Position numbers and translations under genes: made by a program. Positions 47,134 to 59,479 of a stretch of DNA of 64,000 bases are shown one piece after another. Each line of letters begins with the position of its first letter. Position 1 is the first letter of the stretch. The notes under the pieces are model-generated. The model was not told where the DNA came from, made no database searches, and saw nothing but the letters and a program-made list of their open reading frames with translations. Source of the DNA: Heterocephalus glaber (lineage: Eukaryota > Chordata > Mammalia > Rodentia > Bathyergidae). The DNA lies in contig NW_004624779.1 in assembly GCF_000247695.1 (NCBI RefSeq), positions 1,676,126 through 1,740,125 of the forward strand. Reading direction: 5' to 3'.

Positions 47134-47214
47134 GGGGGCGGGTACTGGGGATCGAACTCGGGACCTTGTGCTTTCGAGGCAGGCAGCGGAACCACTGAGC
47201 TAAATCCCTAGCCC
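47134..47214 (-). mobile_element. ID SINE, young
   Basis: GGTACTGGGGATCGAACTCG, CGAGGCAGGCAGCGG and CACTGAGCTAAATCCC in reverse orientation, with CpGs retained. A perfect 16-bp target-site duplication CACTCAGGTTCTTTTT flanks it (47118-47133 and 47215-47230). Confidence 0.97.
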
Positions 47215-47230
47215 CACTCAGGTTCTTTTT

Positions 47231-48244
47231 ACTGTTGAAAATATACTGAATTATGTAGTTAGTAGACTAAGCCACAGTCTCAAATATGTCATCTTATGAG
47301 TAAATTATAATAGTAGAAAGAATAGTATTTTTTTTTACCATGAAAGTGTTTATTTTACTATCAAGATATTTAAATATCTCCCTAAAGAGACTTGTGTATA
47401 TATACTCATGCATACATTTAGCAAATACAGATTGGAGCAGCTTGTGTGTTTTGTAAAATAAAATGAACAATACATTTGATCCCAGTTGTACAGTTAGTAC
47501 AAAAAGGAGAAAAATGTTTATTTTCTTAGAAATTCTTTGCTCCCTGGCTTAAGATTTATAAGGATGACAACTAAACTTTTAAATCACCTCCAAATTGGTG
47601 CATTTACTCTAAATTGAATTTGGCATTATTCTCTTTTGCAACATAATAAAACCAGTTTTGGTTTGCTTAGTTTTTTCCTTTGACCAAATCCTGTAGTTCA
47701 ATAATGAATGAGTAAATAAATGAATTCATTTATTCATTCAACAAATAATCCTTGAGTGGATACAGAAATGTATAACACAGACAGTTTGTTTTCAAGTAGA
47801 AATAACCACAGAATGGACATGTGTGCTACTATTGTATGGGAAAACAACCGGCACAATACTTGCAGTGAGAGGTTGCTGGGTACAGGGCTTCTTTGTATGT
47901 GTCTATAGATTTTTAAAATAAATATACAGAAAATGGATCTTCACTTATCTGTCTGTATCACTCCAGTGTTGTTCCTACAGAGAACTGAGGTAGGAGAATT
48001 GCCAGGGTTTGTCTGTGGATGGGTGATGGGAAATAGGAAAGGACAGGAAATGCTGATTTCTTTCCTCATTTATTTAAGAGCCTGTCTCAGTCACATGTAC
48101 CTTATGGCTCTTTACTAACTGCTCTTTTAACTAACCCCACCCCCAAAATCAGAGCCAAATGTTTTCCCTTGTTCATTGTAGAATACATTTCAAACTGAAA
48201 AATCTTCCATAATCTATTGTCTGCTTTTTATTTCAAGGAAACTT
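47231..48244. other. Intergenic with an L2/MIR-like end
   Basis: About 47700-47790 has 'ttcattcaacaaataatccttgagtgg', an L2/MIR-type motif, next to a 20-bp perfect palindrome centred on GAATTC. No gene recognised. Confidence 0.5.
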
Positions 48245-48620
48245 GCTTTCCTTTATTTTTTCAAATTTTATTTTTAAATTAGCACATGCTCTTATTAGTA
48301 CATGTTTGCAGTACGTAATGATTACATTCCTTGTAGGGAGGTGATATATGTACATAATACGTCTTAATTCTCGTACCCCTTTTCTCCTCTCCCTTCATTT
48401 CTTGGTTCCTTTCCCTTTTGCAAAAGATCTATCTTGCTAATTCCTATTATCTATCTTTTATTTTGCTCTTTATTTATATTTTCGGTTTCTCATGTAAGAG
48501 AAACCATACGATACTGAAGCTTGTGTGTCTGACTTATTCAACATAATATTATGGTCTCAAGGTGCATCCATTTTCTTACAAATGACTGAAGTTTATCCTC
48601 TATTTTAAGATATTGAATTT
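48245..48620 (-). mobile_element. L1 3' region fragment, antisense
   Basis: 'tagtacatgtttgcagtacgtaatgattac', pyrimidine-rich CCCTTTTCTCCTCTCCCTTC, 'gcaaaagatctatcttgc', 'gaagcttgtgtgtctgac' and 'aatattatggtctcaaggtgc'. The longest and cleanest copy of this type in the window. Confidence 0.78.
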
Positions 48621-49733
48621 AACTTACTTTTTGTTTATGTCTATTGTTCACTTTCTGCCTCTTTGTTCAAACTTATCAAGGTTTACAAGGGTAGACATCT
48701 TTTGTTACATCCATCACAACCTAAAGATTCAAGTTTTTTGAGTCATCATTTTCTTAATCCTAATTTTGTTTTGCTCAAAGTCCTTTCTACCCAGTCCCTC
48801 CAAGATCCTTCACAGCAGCTTTTCCCTCTCCCACATGGAGACTACGTAAGGGCACAGGGAGAAAAACCACAGAGAACAAAATTTTTAAATGTTATTTAGG
48901 TTAAATCTTCGTAAAGTTAATTCATTCTGAGTGGTGAATGCAAATTCATGAAAGGAAAAACTCGACTATTTGTAAGCATCTAACATTATTTGTAGAGATA
49001 TTAATTTATTATTACTCATAGTAGCTACAGAAAAAATGAAAACACCTTAGCTAATTGTCATAATTGCATGTTGTGATGTTCCTGTTAGCCAAGACTCTCT
49101 GATTTTCCAGGGGTTGTCTATTTATGCAACGAAACAAGCAAAGACAAGGACACTGTGATAGAATTCAGGAATGTAGATCGATGGAGCTTTTTAACTATGC
49201 CTCCTTTATATTAGTATAACCTCTCATTAGTATTTTTTAGAAATATTGCACTTTTACCATCCAAAGCCTTTAATAGTCTTCTGAAATGAACTGTTTATAT
49301 AATCAGCTATCTTTGTAAACCCTGTTTACAGACCATTAGTAAGCCACAGTGTCAATACACTTTGAAAGAGGCTTTAGAAAATGTCAATTTTATAATTATC
49401 TTCACTGGTTTATGTTGAAGGAAATATATAATCCCTCTCTAAGGTATCAAGACCGTTCAGAGGTATACTTTGGTAGGTGCCTAATTATTTGGGTTGAATT
49501 CTTTGCATGAAAGACATACCATAAAATTATCTCTACTAAAGGAGCAGGGTGAATTCTGGAGTTACATTTAAAACTAAACAAAAGCAAAAAAACAAAAAAA
49601 AAAAAAAAAAGAAAGCTTTATTTTACTTTGATCCAGAAAGACTGTGTATACATACAAGCATGTGCATATTTTTGCACATACTTATTAAACTGTAAGTTTC
49701 TGATAGATAAAAAAGATATATTTTTAAATCATT
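48621..49733. other. Intergenic, nothing recognised
   Basis: No supported gene. An A-rich run lies near 49590-49610. Confidence 0.5.
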
Positions 49734-49745
49734 TGGATAGTAGTT

Positions 49746-49848
49746 TTTTTTGTTTGGTTGGTTTTGTTTTTTTTGGTGCCGGGGATCGAACTCGGGTCCT
49801 TGCGCTTGCGCAGCAGGCGGCGAAACCACTGAGCTAAATCCCCGGCCC
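49746..49848 (-). mobile_element. ID SINE, young
   Basis: T-rich head, GGTGCCGGGGATCGAACTCG, GCGCTTGCGCAGCAGGCGGC and CTAAATCCCCGGCCC. Many CpGs survive, and a perfect 12-bp duplication TGGATAGTAGTT (49734-49745 and 49849-49860) flanks it. Confidence 0.97.
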
Positions 49849-50177
49849 TGGATAGTAGTTATTTAAGGTGATTCTAAAAATAACTGAAGAGCTGAAGAGA
49901 ACTTTTGAAAATAATATACTTAAAAAAGGTAATAATGACACATGTAAAAAGTAACATCTGTCAGAATTTGTAAAATCCTTTTCTTAGATTAAAAGTGTAG
50001 CTCATAGAAATTGAAAACCAAAAAAGTGAACACAAAGCTTCAGAAATGTGTTGTTCTAGCAAGTCTATTAAGAATAAACTGGTAGGATCTAAAACAGGAT
50101 AAATACTCCTCTAGAAATTATATATAGCATGCTCCTTTACCATTGGAAACGTATACTCTAACAAACATAGCAAAAAT

Positions 50178-50179
<2 letters not shown>

Positions 50180-50209
<30 letters not shown>
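50180..50209. repeat. (AC)n microsatellite
   Basis: About 28 bp of uninterrupted AC. Confidence 0.95.
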
Positions 50210-50211
<2 letters not shown>

Positions 50212-50369
50212 TGAGTTTCTGGACAAAATAAAATAAAGATACCTTTGAGTTCTAGATGCAGCTTGTGAATTTATCCTGGTTTTTTTGGGTAGAGATAGTT
50301 TTATGTACGTCTTTGATCCAGAGTTAGCCTTAATAATTAGAGTGATTAGGATGCTTCTATAATATTAAT

Positions 50370-50500
50370 TTTTTTTTGGAGACCAGATCTTGTTATGTAG
50401 TTCAGACTAGCCTTGAACTCACTATGTAGCCCAGGCAGGCCTTGAACTCTTAGTGATCCTCCTGCCTCAGCCTCCCAAGTGCTGGGATTACAGTATAGTA
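50370..50500 (-). mobile_element. B1-type SINE
   Basis: 'tgttatgtagttcagactagccttgaactc' is followed by 'tatgtagcccaggcaggccttgaactc', the internal tandem duplication of proper rodent B1, then 'cctcctgcctcagcctcccaagtgctgggattacag'. Well preserved. Confidence 0.93.
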
Positions 50501-52427
50501 TTAATTTTTAAAAAGGGTTAAAAAGTGTAATCACTAAAAATTCTCTCCCAACTCATAAGTCTTTCATAACATCTGTTTAAATTCTGCCATTAATCACAAC
50601 TTTTTTTGGCAAAGGATTATCTCTGTAAGATTCTTGTTAAAATTCATGTTAATAGGGTATCACAATAACCTATGTGTATGTTATACACTCACGTTAATAA
50701 CTACATTAAAATGTTTGTGTTAGTTTACCATCATCACTACTTTAATTTATCAAAACTGGAATGTAAAGGACTGAAAAAAGGAATGCGAAATTTTCAATAT
50801 GGGAGAACTTTGAGGGGAAAGAATTTTGGAGATTATGAATTAAGAGAACTTAACAAGTGATGAAGTAGTTTAATATATTTATTAGGAGATTAAAAAGAGA
50901 TAAGAGAAAAGGGTGATTTTACAAAAACCAATATGCCTCTGAAATAGACATATGAAGGGCAAGATGGAGGGAACAAAGCTGGTCTATGTAATGCTTTGTC
51001 TACAGTTTACTTGAAAATTTGAGTAAGGAGCACAGTACAATTACTATTGTCATCTCACACCTATAGTCTTTTATTTTTTAGCCAATATATTCAGAAACAA
51101 CTTTTTAAAAATTATGGCTTGTAAAAAATATCATTATTGCAAATTTGTATTGTAGTATTAGTGCTATACTCATGACTGGCTTTCTGAATAACTAATAAAA
51201 TTAAATGAGAAAATAGCTCAAATATGTGTTCCTTATACTTACTAGATTAATCAAAACTCTTTCTTTCCTCTGTAAAACATACTAACCCAAGGCCAGAGGG
51301 AATTCACTAGCACTAGTAGACTTCCTTCCAGCATGTTCTACCTCTCTCTTCCCACTGGACAGAGCCAGGGTCCTTTTTTGCCAAATACCCATTGTGCTTG
51401 TTCCCAAACTGGTTCATGCCAGTTGTGATGGTAATCATGTACTTGCCTTAAATGTCCAGAAACTGATGCAATAAGATCTGGAAGAAAAACATTATTGTTT
51501 CTAGGAAAACTAAGTTGAATACTTTAGGAAGACTCCTACAAACAATATCATCAAAATTAGATGTGTGAAAAACTGCAAAAAATGAAGAAAACAAAACAAA
51601 AACCTACAAGTACTTTCACATTACTTTGCTAATATTTTTCTTTTCTTGTTTACAGAAGCCAATATCAGGACTTTCAAAGGATGCTTTAAAAATATGATGT
51701 CTATGTCAAGGACACTATCTAATCAATCAAACTTTGATCAGTGAAACCGTACTTGAAAATTAGGCCTTGATCTGTTATCAAATATACTGCAGAATAAAAG
51801 GTACACATATGTGTTTTATGTTAATGTGTATAAAAGATGTGATGTCAACCTAATTAGAATTCGAGTAGCCATTTGCATTTGTTTTGATATTAGTGCAAAC
51901 AATTTGCATCAGGTTTGTTAATTTACATATCACAAACTTTGTGATGCTTAATTCCAAGCATGCAATATAAAACTTTGATTACTTTAGCATTTAGTAAAGT
52001 TCTTGGTAAAATCTGAGACTGTGAAGGAGTTAAAATAGCCTGGGTCTATAAAACAGTAAGCTGATTTTTTTATACCATTTCCTAAAATCAAGGTCCATTT
52101 GTAAGACTTGGTGCATCTCAAATTGAAGGGATGAAAATGGCAGGGTCCTGGAGATGTGATGCTGTATGTTGTATGAGTTTAAGTGTTTTATGGGTAGCAT
52201 TGTGGATAGTGGTGTCTCCCACTCTGGTCTCAGAACAGATAATGTTCCCTAACCCACAATGAAAGTGAAAAATAAGGACAGTCTATTTAAAAATCTTAAA
52301 TGTATTCCATATTAAGAAGTTTCTTTTACTGTAAAATGTCTCCTTTTGTTGCTATGTGTTAAAATGACCTATTTGAAAAACTAAGATATAGAAACATTTT
52401 AATATGTCTGTAATGGGGAAAATAATT
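50501..52427. other. Intergenic, nothing recognised
   Basis: AT-rich unique-looking sequence. No supported gene. Confidence 0.5.
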
Positions 52428-52508
52428 TCTTTTGTGGTACCAGGGATTGAACCCATGACCTTGCACTTGCAAGGCAGGTGTGGTGCCATTGAGCCACATT
52501 CCTGGCCC
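52428..52508 (-). mobile_element. ID SINE, older
   Basis: 'tggtaccagggattgaacccatgacc', 'cacttgcaaggcaggtgtggtgcc' and 'gagccacattcctggcc' in reverse orientation. CpGs are lost and no clean duplication is seen. Confidence 0.85.
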
Positions 52509-52544
52509 TAGAATAAAATTTTGAATGCTCTGGTCCCTATTTTT

Positions 52545-52750
52545 CTATTTGCAGTACATACCCTTGACGTTCCTCATTGAGTGGAGCGGGGACATGTACA
52601 TAACACATTTCCTTTCGTGTCCCCTTTCCCTCCTCACTCTCCCCTCTCCCTCCATGTGCTGAGCCCCTTCCCATATTAGAACAGTCTAGCTTGCTACTTC
52701 TATGATCTATCTTTTATTTTGCTGTTTACTTGTAATTTGGGTTTCTGCAC
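52545..52750 (-). mobile_element. L1 3' region fragment, antisense
   Basis: 'gcagtacatacccttgacg', 'gacatgtacataacaca', CCCTTTCCCTCCTCACTCTC and 'gatctatcttttattttgctg' match the copy at 48.3-48.5 kb. Confidence 0.68.
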
Positions 52751-52764
52751 CCCTATTTGAAGTA

Positions 52765-52918
52765 GTGATAATGGTTCTCATTTTATAGATGAGGAAACTG
52801 AGGCATGAAAGAAGGGGTTGACTCATTTCCCTAACACCCCACAGCAGGTCAATGGTGGAACCAGGATTCACACTCAGGCAGTCTGCATGCAGAGTCTAAG
52901 TTCCTGCCTTCTACGCTA
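52765..52918 (+). repeat. MIR SINE fossil, well preserved
   Basis: 'cattttatagatgaggaaactgaggcatgaaag', 'caccccacagcaggtcaatggtggaaccaggattcacactcaggcagtctg' and 'ctgccttctacgctagtg': the classic MIR 3' half. Confidence 0.92.
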
Positions 52919-53564
52919 GTGAATGATCCAGTCGTACTGGCAATTGTTGAGACCCACGTGCTCTTCTTGCTCGGTCTCCATCTTTAGCCGTCAGGACTAC
53001 AGGAAGCCCTCATTGTGCTCAGTGAGCACTGTTTTCTCTGATAGGCATGAAGACTGGTTCTTTCCATCCCTTAGGTGGTCACCTTAGTGCAGATGGACCA
53101 GGGGAAGCCAGAGAAAAGCTAGAGAAAAGTCACAACTTCTGGAATAGTCATTCTGCTATAAGAGGAGTAATCAGCAGTTTTCCTTCCGTATTCTTTCTCC
53201 CAGAACATAAAGGGAAGCCAGGAACTCAGTTCCCTTTTAAGGTCTGTGGACGCACACATTGATCTGCACATCTGGGATTTTCTCCTCTGTCCTATAACTT
53301 GTACATTCTCATCTAAAGAAGAATGTAGAGCACAATTCTGACATTCTGGCAAGGAAAACAGAGCTTGTTTCCTAAGACTTTTTCTATATTCTCAACCCAG
53401 ATCTACAAACATATAATGTGCAGTAATGAATATATTGCTTCATCCTTCCTAATGTTTATAACTTATAGTTCATTTCCATGTTTAATTCATGTATAAATAT
53501 TTATAGGTATTCTCTCTCATACAATCATGCTAAGAAAATATCCTTCATATAACATTTAGTGGTT

Positions 53565-53712
53565 TTAATTCTCATGATGACTTAGTAAAGATTACTATAA
53601 TTGCTTTAAAAATGATAAAACAAGGCAAGGGAAGTGGGAGAAATTATTCTGAGTCTCAGCACAATCAAGCAGCTGAGCCAGGAATCAAGTGTAGGTCCAT
53701 CTGACTCCACAG
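53565..53712 (+). repeat. MIR SINE fossil
   Basis: 'ttctcatgatgacttagtaaag', 'gataaaacaaggcaaggg', 'aagcagctgagccaggaatcaagtgtaggtccatctgactcca' in MIR order. Confidence 0.7.
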
Positions 53713-54099
53713 GAAAGTTAATAAATCAGCTTATGAAGTCAACATCACAAAGGAACCTTAAAAAGGATATTATACACATTCTGACTCCAGATATATAGTA
53801 ACAGATCTCTAGTCGGCTTCCTCCAATGAACACATGTTGTGCTGTTGAAATGTCCCAGAGATAAATCCTTTTCATTTCCACTTGTACATGCTGCCCTGCT
53901 GAATACTATTCTGTAACCCAAATTAGAAATTGCCCTGATGGAGAGTACTACAACAACTGCTATTTATCAGCCATTTCCCATAAATACACTGTTCTTCTCA
54001 ACCATACATCCTCTGTAACGTAGCCTGAAGAAAAGACTTCTAAAGTAGCCTAATTGCCAGCCTTTTTCTCTTCATGGCTAGCATATATATCTATACCTA

Positions 54100-54475
54100 G
54101 GAGGGTGGGAAGGGGAGTGCTACAGAGATGGGGCTTAGTGCAAAGCAAGTAGGTCACCGGAGTCATTGCCTTCAGAAAAGATGAACGTAGTTCAGATTTA
54201 TTCTGCGACCCCACTTACTTATCCAAGGGGATGTCGTTGTAGAAGAACGGGACTGGCCAGGACTGCTTTCTGGCTTCCTGTCTCACCATGTCACTACTCT
54301 TACTGACCTTCCTTCCATAATGCCATCCTTTAAGAGACCCTTCTCCTGGGTCCCAAGCAACTGGGAAAGATCTTAGAATTTCAGCCTTCTAAAACTGTAA
54401 ACTAAGTAAACCTCTTTTCTTTACATGTTATCCAGCCTCGGGTATTTTGTTATAGCAATAGAAAACAGATTTTCC
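54100..54475 (+). mobile_element. MaLR-type LTR
   Basis: 'gccttctaaaactgtaaactaagtaaacctcttttctttacatgttatccagcctcgggtattttgttatagcaatagaaaacag' is the conserved 3' half of MST/THE1-like MaLR LTRs. The 5' half is diverged. Confidence 0.65.
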
Positions 54476-55424
54476 TCAGTGAGTTTGGCTGGTAGACTAG
54501 AGCAATGACATGAGTATACCTCCCAGACTAGTTTTGGCTTATACATATTTAGCTATCACAATGACTTAGGTAAATATGACTTACACATACTTGCCCTCAT
54601 ACTGATGCCATTCCATGCCAGTGTTTGCACTGGTTAGGGCAAAAATAAAAAAAGTGAACATAAGCAGCAATTTTGGGGTAAAGTTTAAATTTAGTATTTT
54701 AAGTTTTATTGCGAGATTATAGCCTTTTATCATGAGATTATAGTTATTTCTGTGAGATTAAAATGTCAATTTTGAAAGGACAATCATGATAATTAAAGAG
54801 TTTTAATTAAATGAATAAAATCGAGAATTTTAAACATAAATAAAAGACTGGGCTGTGAAATCCAAGAGCCTAACATTGTGCATACTAGTGCATACTAGTG
54901 ATTTCAAACCTTGAATTTCTCCACTTTAAAACTTCATTGTACAAAACAAGTAGGACTACAGTGATGTCGCTGAATGTTGTGAAATTCCTAAAACTTCAGT
55001 TATTTAAAAATTTATTTAAATCTTTGCCTTTCAAGACCTCTTAAAAGTTCAGAGGAGGAAATCACAGGTCAGTCAAGCCCAAGTAATCTGTTGCTTACAT
55101 CTGAGAACAGATGCATCCTGAAGTCTTCATGGTTAACTAGAGTTAGCTGGCAGGTTGCAGCCTGCTGGGGAAGGCAATAGACACTCTGGAACCCAGTGTA
55201 CTGGCTGTAGGTGCAGAATCATACGGTCCCTAAGTATCATCCTTCTCCCTTTATCTATGATGAACATCAGAGCTTTGGAACCTCCCAGGGGGAGGGGGCA
55301 GAATTAAGGTGAGCACTAGAAATAGTTATGTGTGGACCCTCAGAGAAACAGGCTGCAAAGGAGAAGTGCATGATTCAGGCACTTACACCAGGTGGGTTGG
55401 AGAAGACCTGGCGAGGACTGGGAC

Positions 55425-55650
55425 AGTTATTCTGGATTGTCAATGTGACTGGCTTGAGAGAAGCCTAGGGGATTTGTAAGGAGCAGTTCTGGATGTGTCT
55501 GTGTGGTCATGGAGGCATGACCTTGGGTGCTACGCCTGACCCCTGACATCTTCCTCTCTGGTGCTCTTCTCCTGTGCTCCGCTTCCCAACCAACATGAAG
55601 TGAGCAGCTCTTATACCAACAATGGGAAAGTGACTAATGCTGGGAAGAAT
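55425..55650 (+). mobile_element. LTR-like repeat, partial
   Basis: 'attgtcaatgtgactggcttgag', 'ggatgtgtctgtgtgg' and 'tgaagtgagcagctcttat...ggaaagtgactaatgctgg' match the 44.2-kb repeat type, internally shortened. Confidence 0.5.
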
Positions 55651-55689
55651 AGTGAAAGGCAGCTACAAAACTTTTTTTTAAAGATACCT

Positions 55690-56185
55690 ACTATCAAGTT
55701 ACCTTTCTCTTTGCTGAGACAAAACAACAAAATACAAAACTCAAAGTTAAAGGAAGAAAACTTTATATGGCTCACAGTTTGTAGAGGTTTCAGTCCATAG
55801 TCAGCTGGCTCCAAGGCAGGGTGGCATGGAGAAGGGCATCACAGAGGAGAAACAGTTCATGGAAGAAAGAAGGCAGCAAAGTAGTGAAGCAGCAGCAGAA
55901 GTAGCAGCATGCAGTGAGGCAGAAGCCTCTCCATTGTATCCCTTCCAGGCTACCTGCCTTTTGGGTGGCATCACCGACGCCTAGGGTGGGCCTTCCCCTT
56001 ATCCACACCCAGAACTAAGTTTAACCAATCAGTTGACTAATTTAGTAATTACGCACTCTTAATCCCAGCATCACAAAATTTAATCCTAGCATCACACACC
56101 CTAGAACCAGCCAGCCCTGAAAAGCCCACCTATGAGCCAGCACATGAGGCTTTAGGGGACATCTAGATTCAAGCCATAACACCTA
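55690..56185 (-). mobile_element. LTR-like repeat, antisense
   Basis: 'gaggaaaactttatatggctcacagtttgtagaggtttcagtcc' and, at the far end, 'ggggacatctagattcaagccataac', the layout of rodent MaLR-class LTRs read backwards. It lies head to tail with the partial copy just before it. Confidence 0.55.
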
Positions 56186-57814
56186 CTTTGAACAGCTTGT
56201 TAATAAGCAAAGGTCACGGGAATAGAAGGAGTGACAGTGTCTGAACTGAGGCATGGTCTACATAGTGAGGTGAAACTCTTGGAGGACCTGCATATGGTGC
56301 CAGGACCCAGCAAGGTGTCCAGAAACATCCAAGGTCTTCTAGACCTTAGCCTTGGGGACCAGTGGTCTTAAGACACTGGAGTTGCAGATTCTGAGAAGCT
56401 AGGCTTGGAGGCCTGGACCGATGGAAGAATCTGAGGTCTCAGATGTGGACTGCAGCCCTCACTTCTGCTCTGTGGTGGCTCATCACTGTGTGGGGCCCTT
56501 CTGGGCCAGGGCTGCAACTGTGTTCTTGGTGGCTGAGTCCCTGAGGGTTGAGGAGTCTGGCTTTGAGGACCCCCAGTGTACCCCATCTCCATCTCAAAAG
56601 GGTGTCTCATTCTCTGCCTGCTACTTGTGGTTTAAATGGTTCTGCTTGTGATTTATCATAACATATTCATTTTTGTTCTTTTAATTTTGAGTTTTATGCT
56701 TTTATTATTTAACCAGTCCAGAGACTTTTAGAGAAATCACAGGAGTAGTGGGTGTGGCCTCATCACCCACCCATAGTCCAGGCTTACAGTTTGGCCTGAA
56801 AGGAGCCTGCTCTCCTCCCTCCTATTACTGGGAGGCAGTGTCCAAAGACTGAGGAGCCAGACCTTTCCCTCCCGCTTCCTTTGAGCCCACTCAGACCCCT
56901 TTTTACTCTTTCTTCCCTAGTTGGCAGCTCCAGAGCAACCTCTCTGGTCAAGTCTGTATTTTGGAGTCCATCCACCTGCATAAAGAACAGAGGCACTCAG
57001 GCTCTGCAGGAGTCTTGCGAAACCCAAAACTGAGCTTTTGACTGTTGTTTTGGCTTTCCGAATGTGGTAAGAAAATGATGTGGGCTTTCATTTTTCAGTG
57101 TGCAGTTTTTAAGGGTGTGATGCCAATAGGCTGTGTGCAAATTTTCTTTCAGTAGCTAAGTAAGTTATTAATTCTTCCTTGGAGGACTCCCCAGAAATGG
57201 TGTCACTTTTCTCACCAATGTTGATAGGACAGTAGGAGAGTCCAGGGTGTGTAGTGCAGCCGCCTTCACTTCTGTCCCAGGACTTGTGGCACTGGGTGGG
57301 GAACTCCCAGGCCAAGGTTGAACTAACTCTCTTGCAGGGGAGGCCCCTGAGAGGCAGAGAGGTTTTTTACATCATTCTTTTCTTTCCACTGAAGGTGATG
57401 GCTGTAGAATCAGAATGTGGTGGTGACACTGCACCCATTAAAATGGTTCACAGACTGGAAAACACATTTCATCTTAGGGGGTAGAGTCTTCCAAGTAGGG
57501 ATTTTCCCAGTATTCCCCAGAATTCATGCTCCCTTGCTCACAACCCTTTCTTCTTATCCATGCTGCTGTTTTTGTAGAACTGGTTCTCAGAACTGCCTCC
57601 TCTTAACTGACACTGGATTAACAGAAGTTCTCCATTTGTTTCCTAAAATAGGCAGACTGATGCCAAAGATGGCTGAATGCTTAAGGTTAGTGGTTTCCTC
57701 CCGCATAGGTAAGTTTGCTCATCTTTGATGCCAACAGTTGAGTTATGTGCTTATCAACAGTCTTCTGGTTAGTTCCCCAAATTGAAAACTGTGTCAGTTC
57801 CCAAACCTGTTTAT
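56186..57814. other. GC-richer unassigned block
   Basis: Noticeably richer in G/C than its neighbours, with several open frames of 70-100 codons on both strands but no protein family, CpG island or convincing splice pair. It may be an old LTR or retroelement interior, or unique sequence. No call is made. Confidence 0.4.
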
Positions 57815-58068
57815 GTCACTTGCATTTTTTTTCTTTTGCTTTGTTGGTTGGTTTTTCCAGTGCTGGAGATTAAATCCAAGGCCTCACACATGCAAGGCAA
57901 GAACACTAAGTGCCACTGAGCTGCACCCCCCACCCCTCAGCCCCTTTAAAAAATATTTTGAGACAGAGTCTCACTAAGCTGCCTAGGCTGGCTTTAAACT
58001 TGGGATCCTCCTGCCTCAGCCTTGCAAGTAGCTGGGATTACAGACATGTGCCACTTTGCCTGGACTCG
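57815..58068 (-). mobile_element. B1-dID composite SINE
   Basis: Read on the plus strand: T-rich head, an ID-like part ('cagtgctggagattaaatccaaggcc', 'cacatgcaaggcaag', 'ccactgagctgcacccc'), then an adjoining 7SL part ('gagacagagtctcactaagctgcctaggctggc', 'atcctcctgcctcagcc', 'agctgggattacagacatgtgcc'). On the minus strand this is a B1 monomer followed by an ID-like monomer and A-rich tail, the order of B1-dID. Confidence 0.82.
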
Positions 58069-59479
58069 GCGGTTGTCATTTTAATGACATAATTTCAGTA
58101 AAAATTATATAGATATGAGATAAGCTTGAAAAGAAAACAGAGAATCAAAATAGAATGTTTTAGAAAGTTCTACGAAAGGGAAGTTATAAAACCACCGTTA
58201 AGTTAGTTGTGGGAGTTGAAGCTAGGAGGAAACAGATCACAAATACCCCCCCCCAAAAAAAACCCTGCTACCTGCTGAAGTGTCATTTAAGACAATCAGC
58301 TAAAGCTACTTTTAGCCTCTCTCAAATTCTTGTCCCACTTGAAAGAAATTGAACTTGGAGACTGTACACAGAGCATTATGTGAATGGCTTCTCATCAGTG
58401 GGCTCACAGGTAAAGAAAGGGTCTTGACTATACAGTAACGATGTCAAAAGACTGGTGAATAAATTGCAGATGTCTAAACATAGATACTATTAAGTATTTT
58501 AACTTAAAATACATGAATGTGGTTTTCCATTAAGAGACTAAACAATAGTGCTAGTCCCAGTGGAGAAGTAACTTCTACTTCATTTAGATATTTTAAAATT
58601 TCTTCAAATTTTAGGCTTTTGTTTGTTTTGTCCACTGCTTTAATGAAAAGGTCCCTGACACACAGGAGGTGCTCAAGAAATACTTGTTGAAGATGTGTTA
58701 ATGAATGTGATAACCCAGTTCTTCAATCTGAGAGAAAAAGATGTAAATATCTTCATAATTATGGTTTTCCTTTAGGCTAGTTTCAGGCAGGAGAAATTGC
58801 TGTTGGTGCATGTGACAAGAGAAGAGAGAAAGAAAATTATGCTTATGTAAAATGCAAAATACAACTGGGGAAGTTGGCTTTCTGAGATCTTTAGTGTATG
58901 TTTCAGCTCTCAACTTCTTCCTGTTGTTTTTGGCTGAGCTCATCTTCAGTTTTGTTGAAAACTATTCTCCAAATCTGTAGTCTGTACTGTAATTCACCTC
59001 TAGTAAGTTTAGATTTACTTTCTTGGATGTTAGGATTAATATCATTCTTGTCTGGCTCAGGACTTTAGCATACCCTGTTTTGTAAGTTTGTTGGTTGGGA
59101 GAAGACAAAAAATTAGTCAATAGGCTGTTTTAAGACCCATCAGAAAATTACTATCAATTTACTAATGTTATAGGACCAAATTTAATTTATTCATTTTTAA
59201 ATTTTCTTTTTAATATTATGATACATGGTACATATGAAATTTTTTAGAATTGTCAATACAAAAAGAAAAAGAAAAAACTGAACTCTGTGTACCTACCAAC
59301 CAGCTGGAGAAACAAAGCATCCCAGACAACCTGCAGCCACCTAAGTGCACACCTCCTCACGTTAACATCCTTTTCCTTCATTCCTAGAAGTAGCTTGAAT
59401 TTGGTGCTAATTATTGCCTTGCTTTTCTTTATAATTCTGCTACATTTGGATGTGTTCCTAAGCATGTATTGTTTAGTTC
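58069..59479. other. Intergenic with an L2/MIR-type end
   Basis: 'ctgacacacaggaggtgctcaagaaatacttgttgaag' near 58650-58690 is the conserved 3' end of L2-type repeats. No gene recognised. Confidence 0.5.

Noticed and set aside
47700..47745. Palindrome centred on GAATTC as a regulatory site
   Set aside because: It arises from ATTC/GAAT-type short repeats at the end of an L2/MIR-like element.
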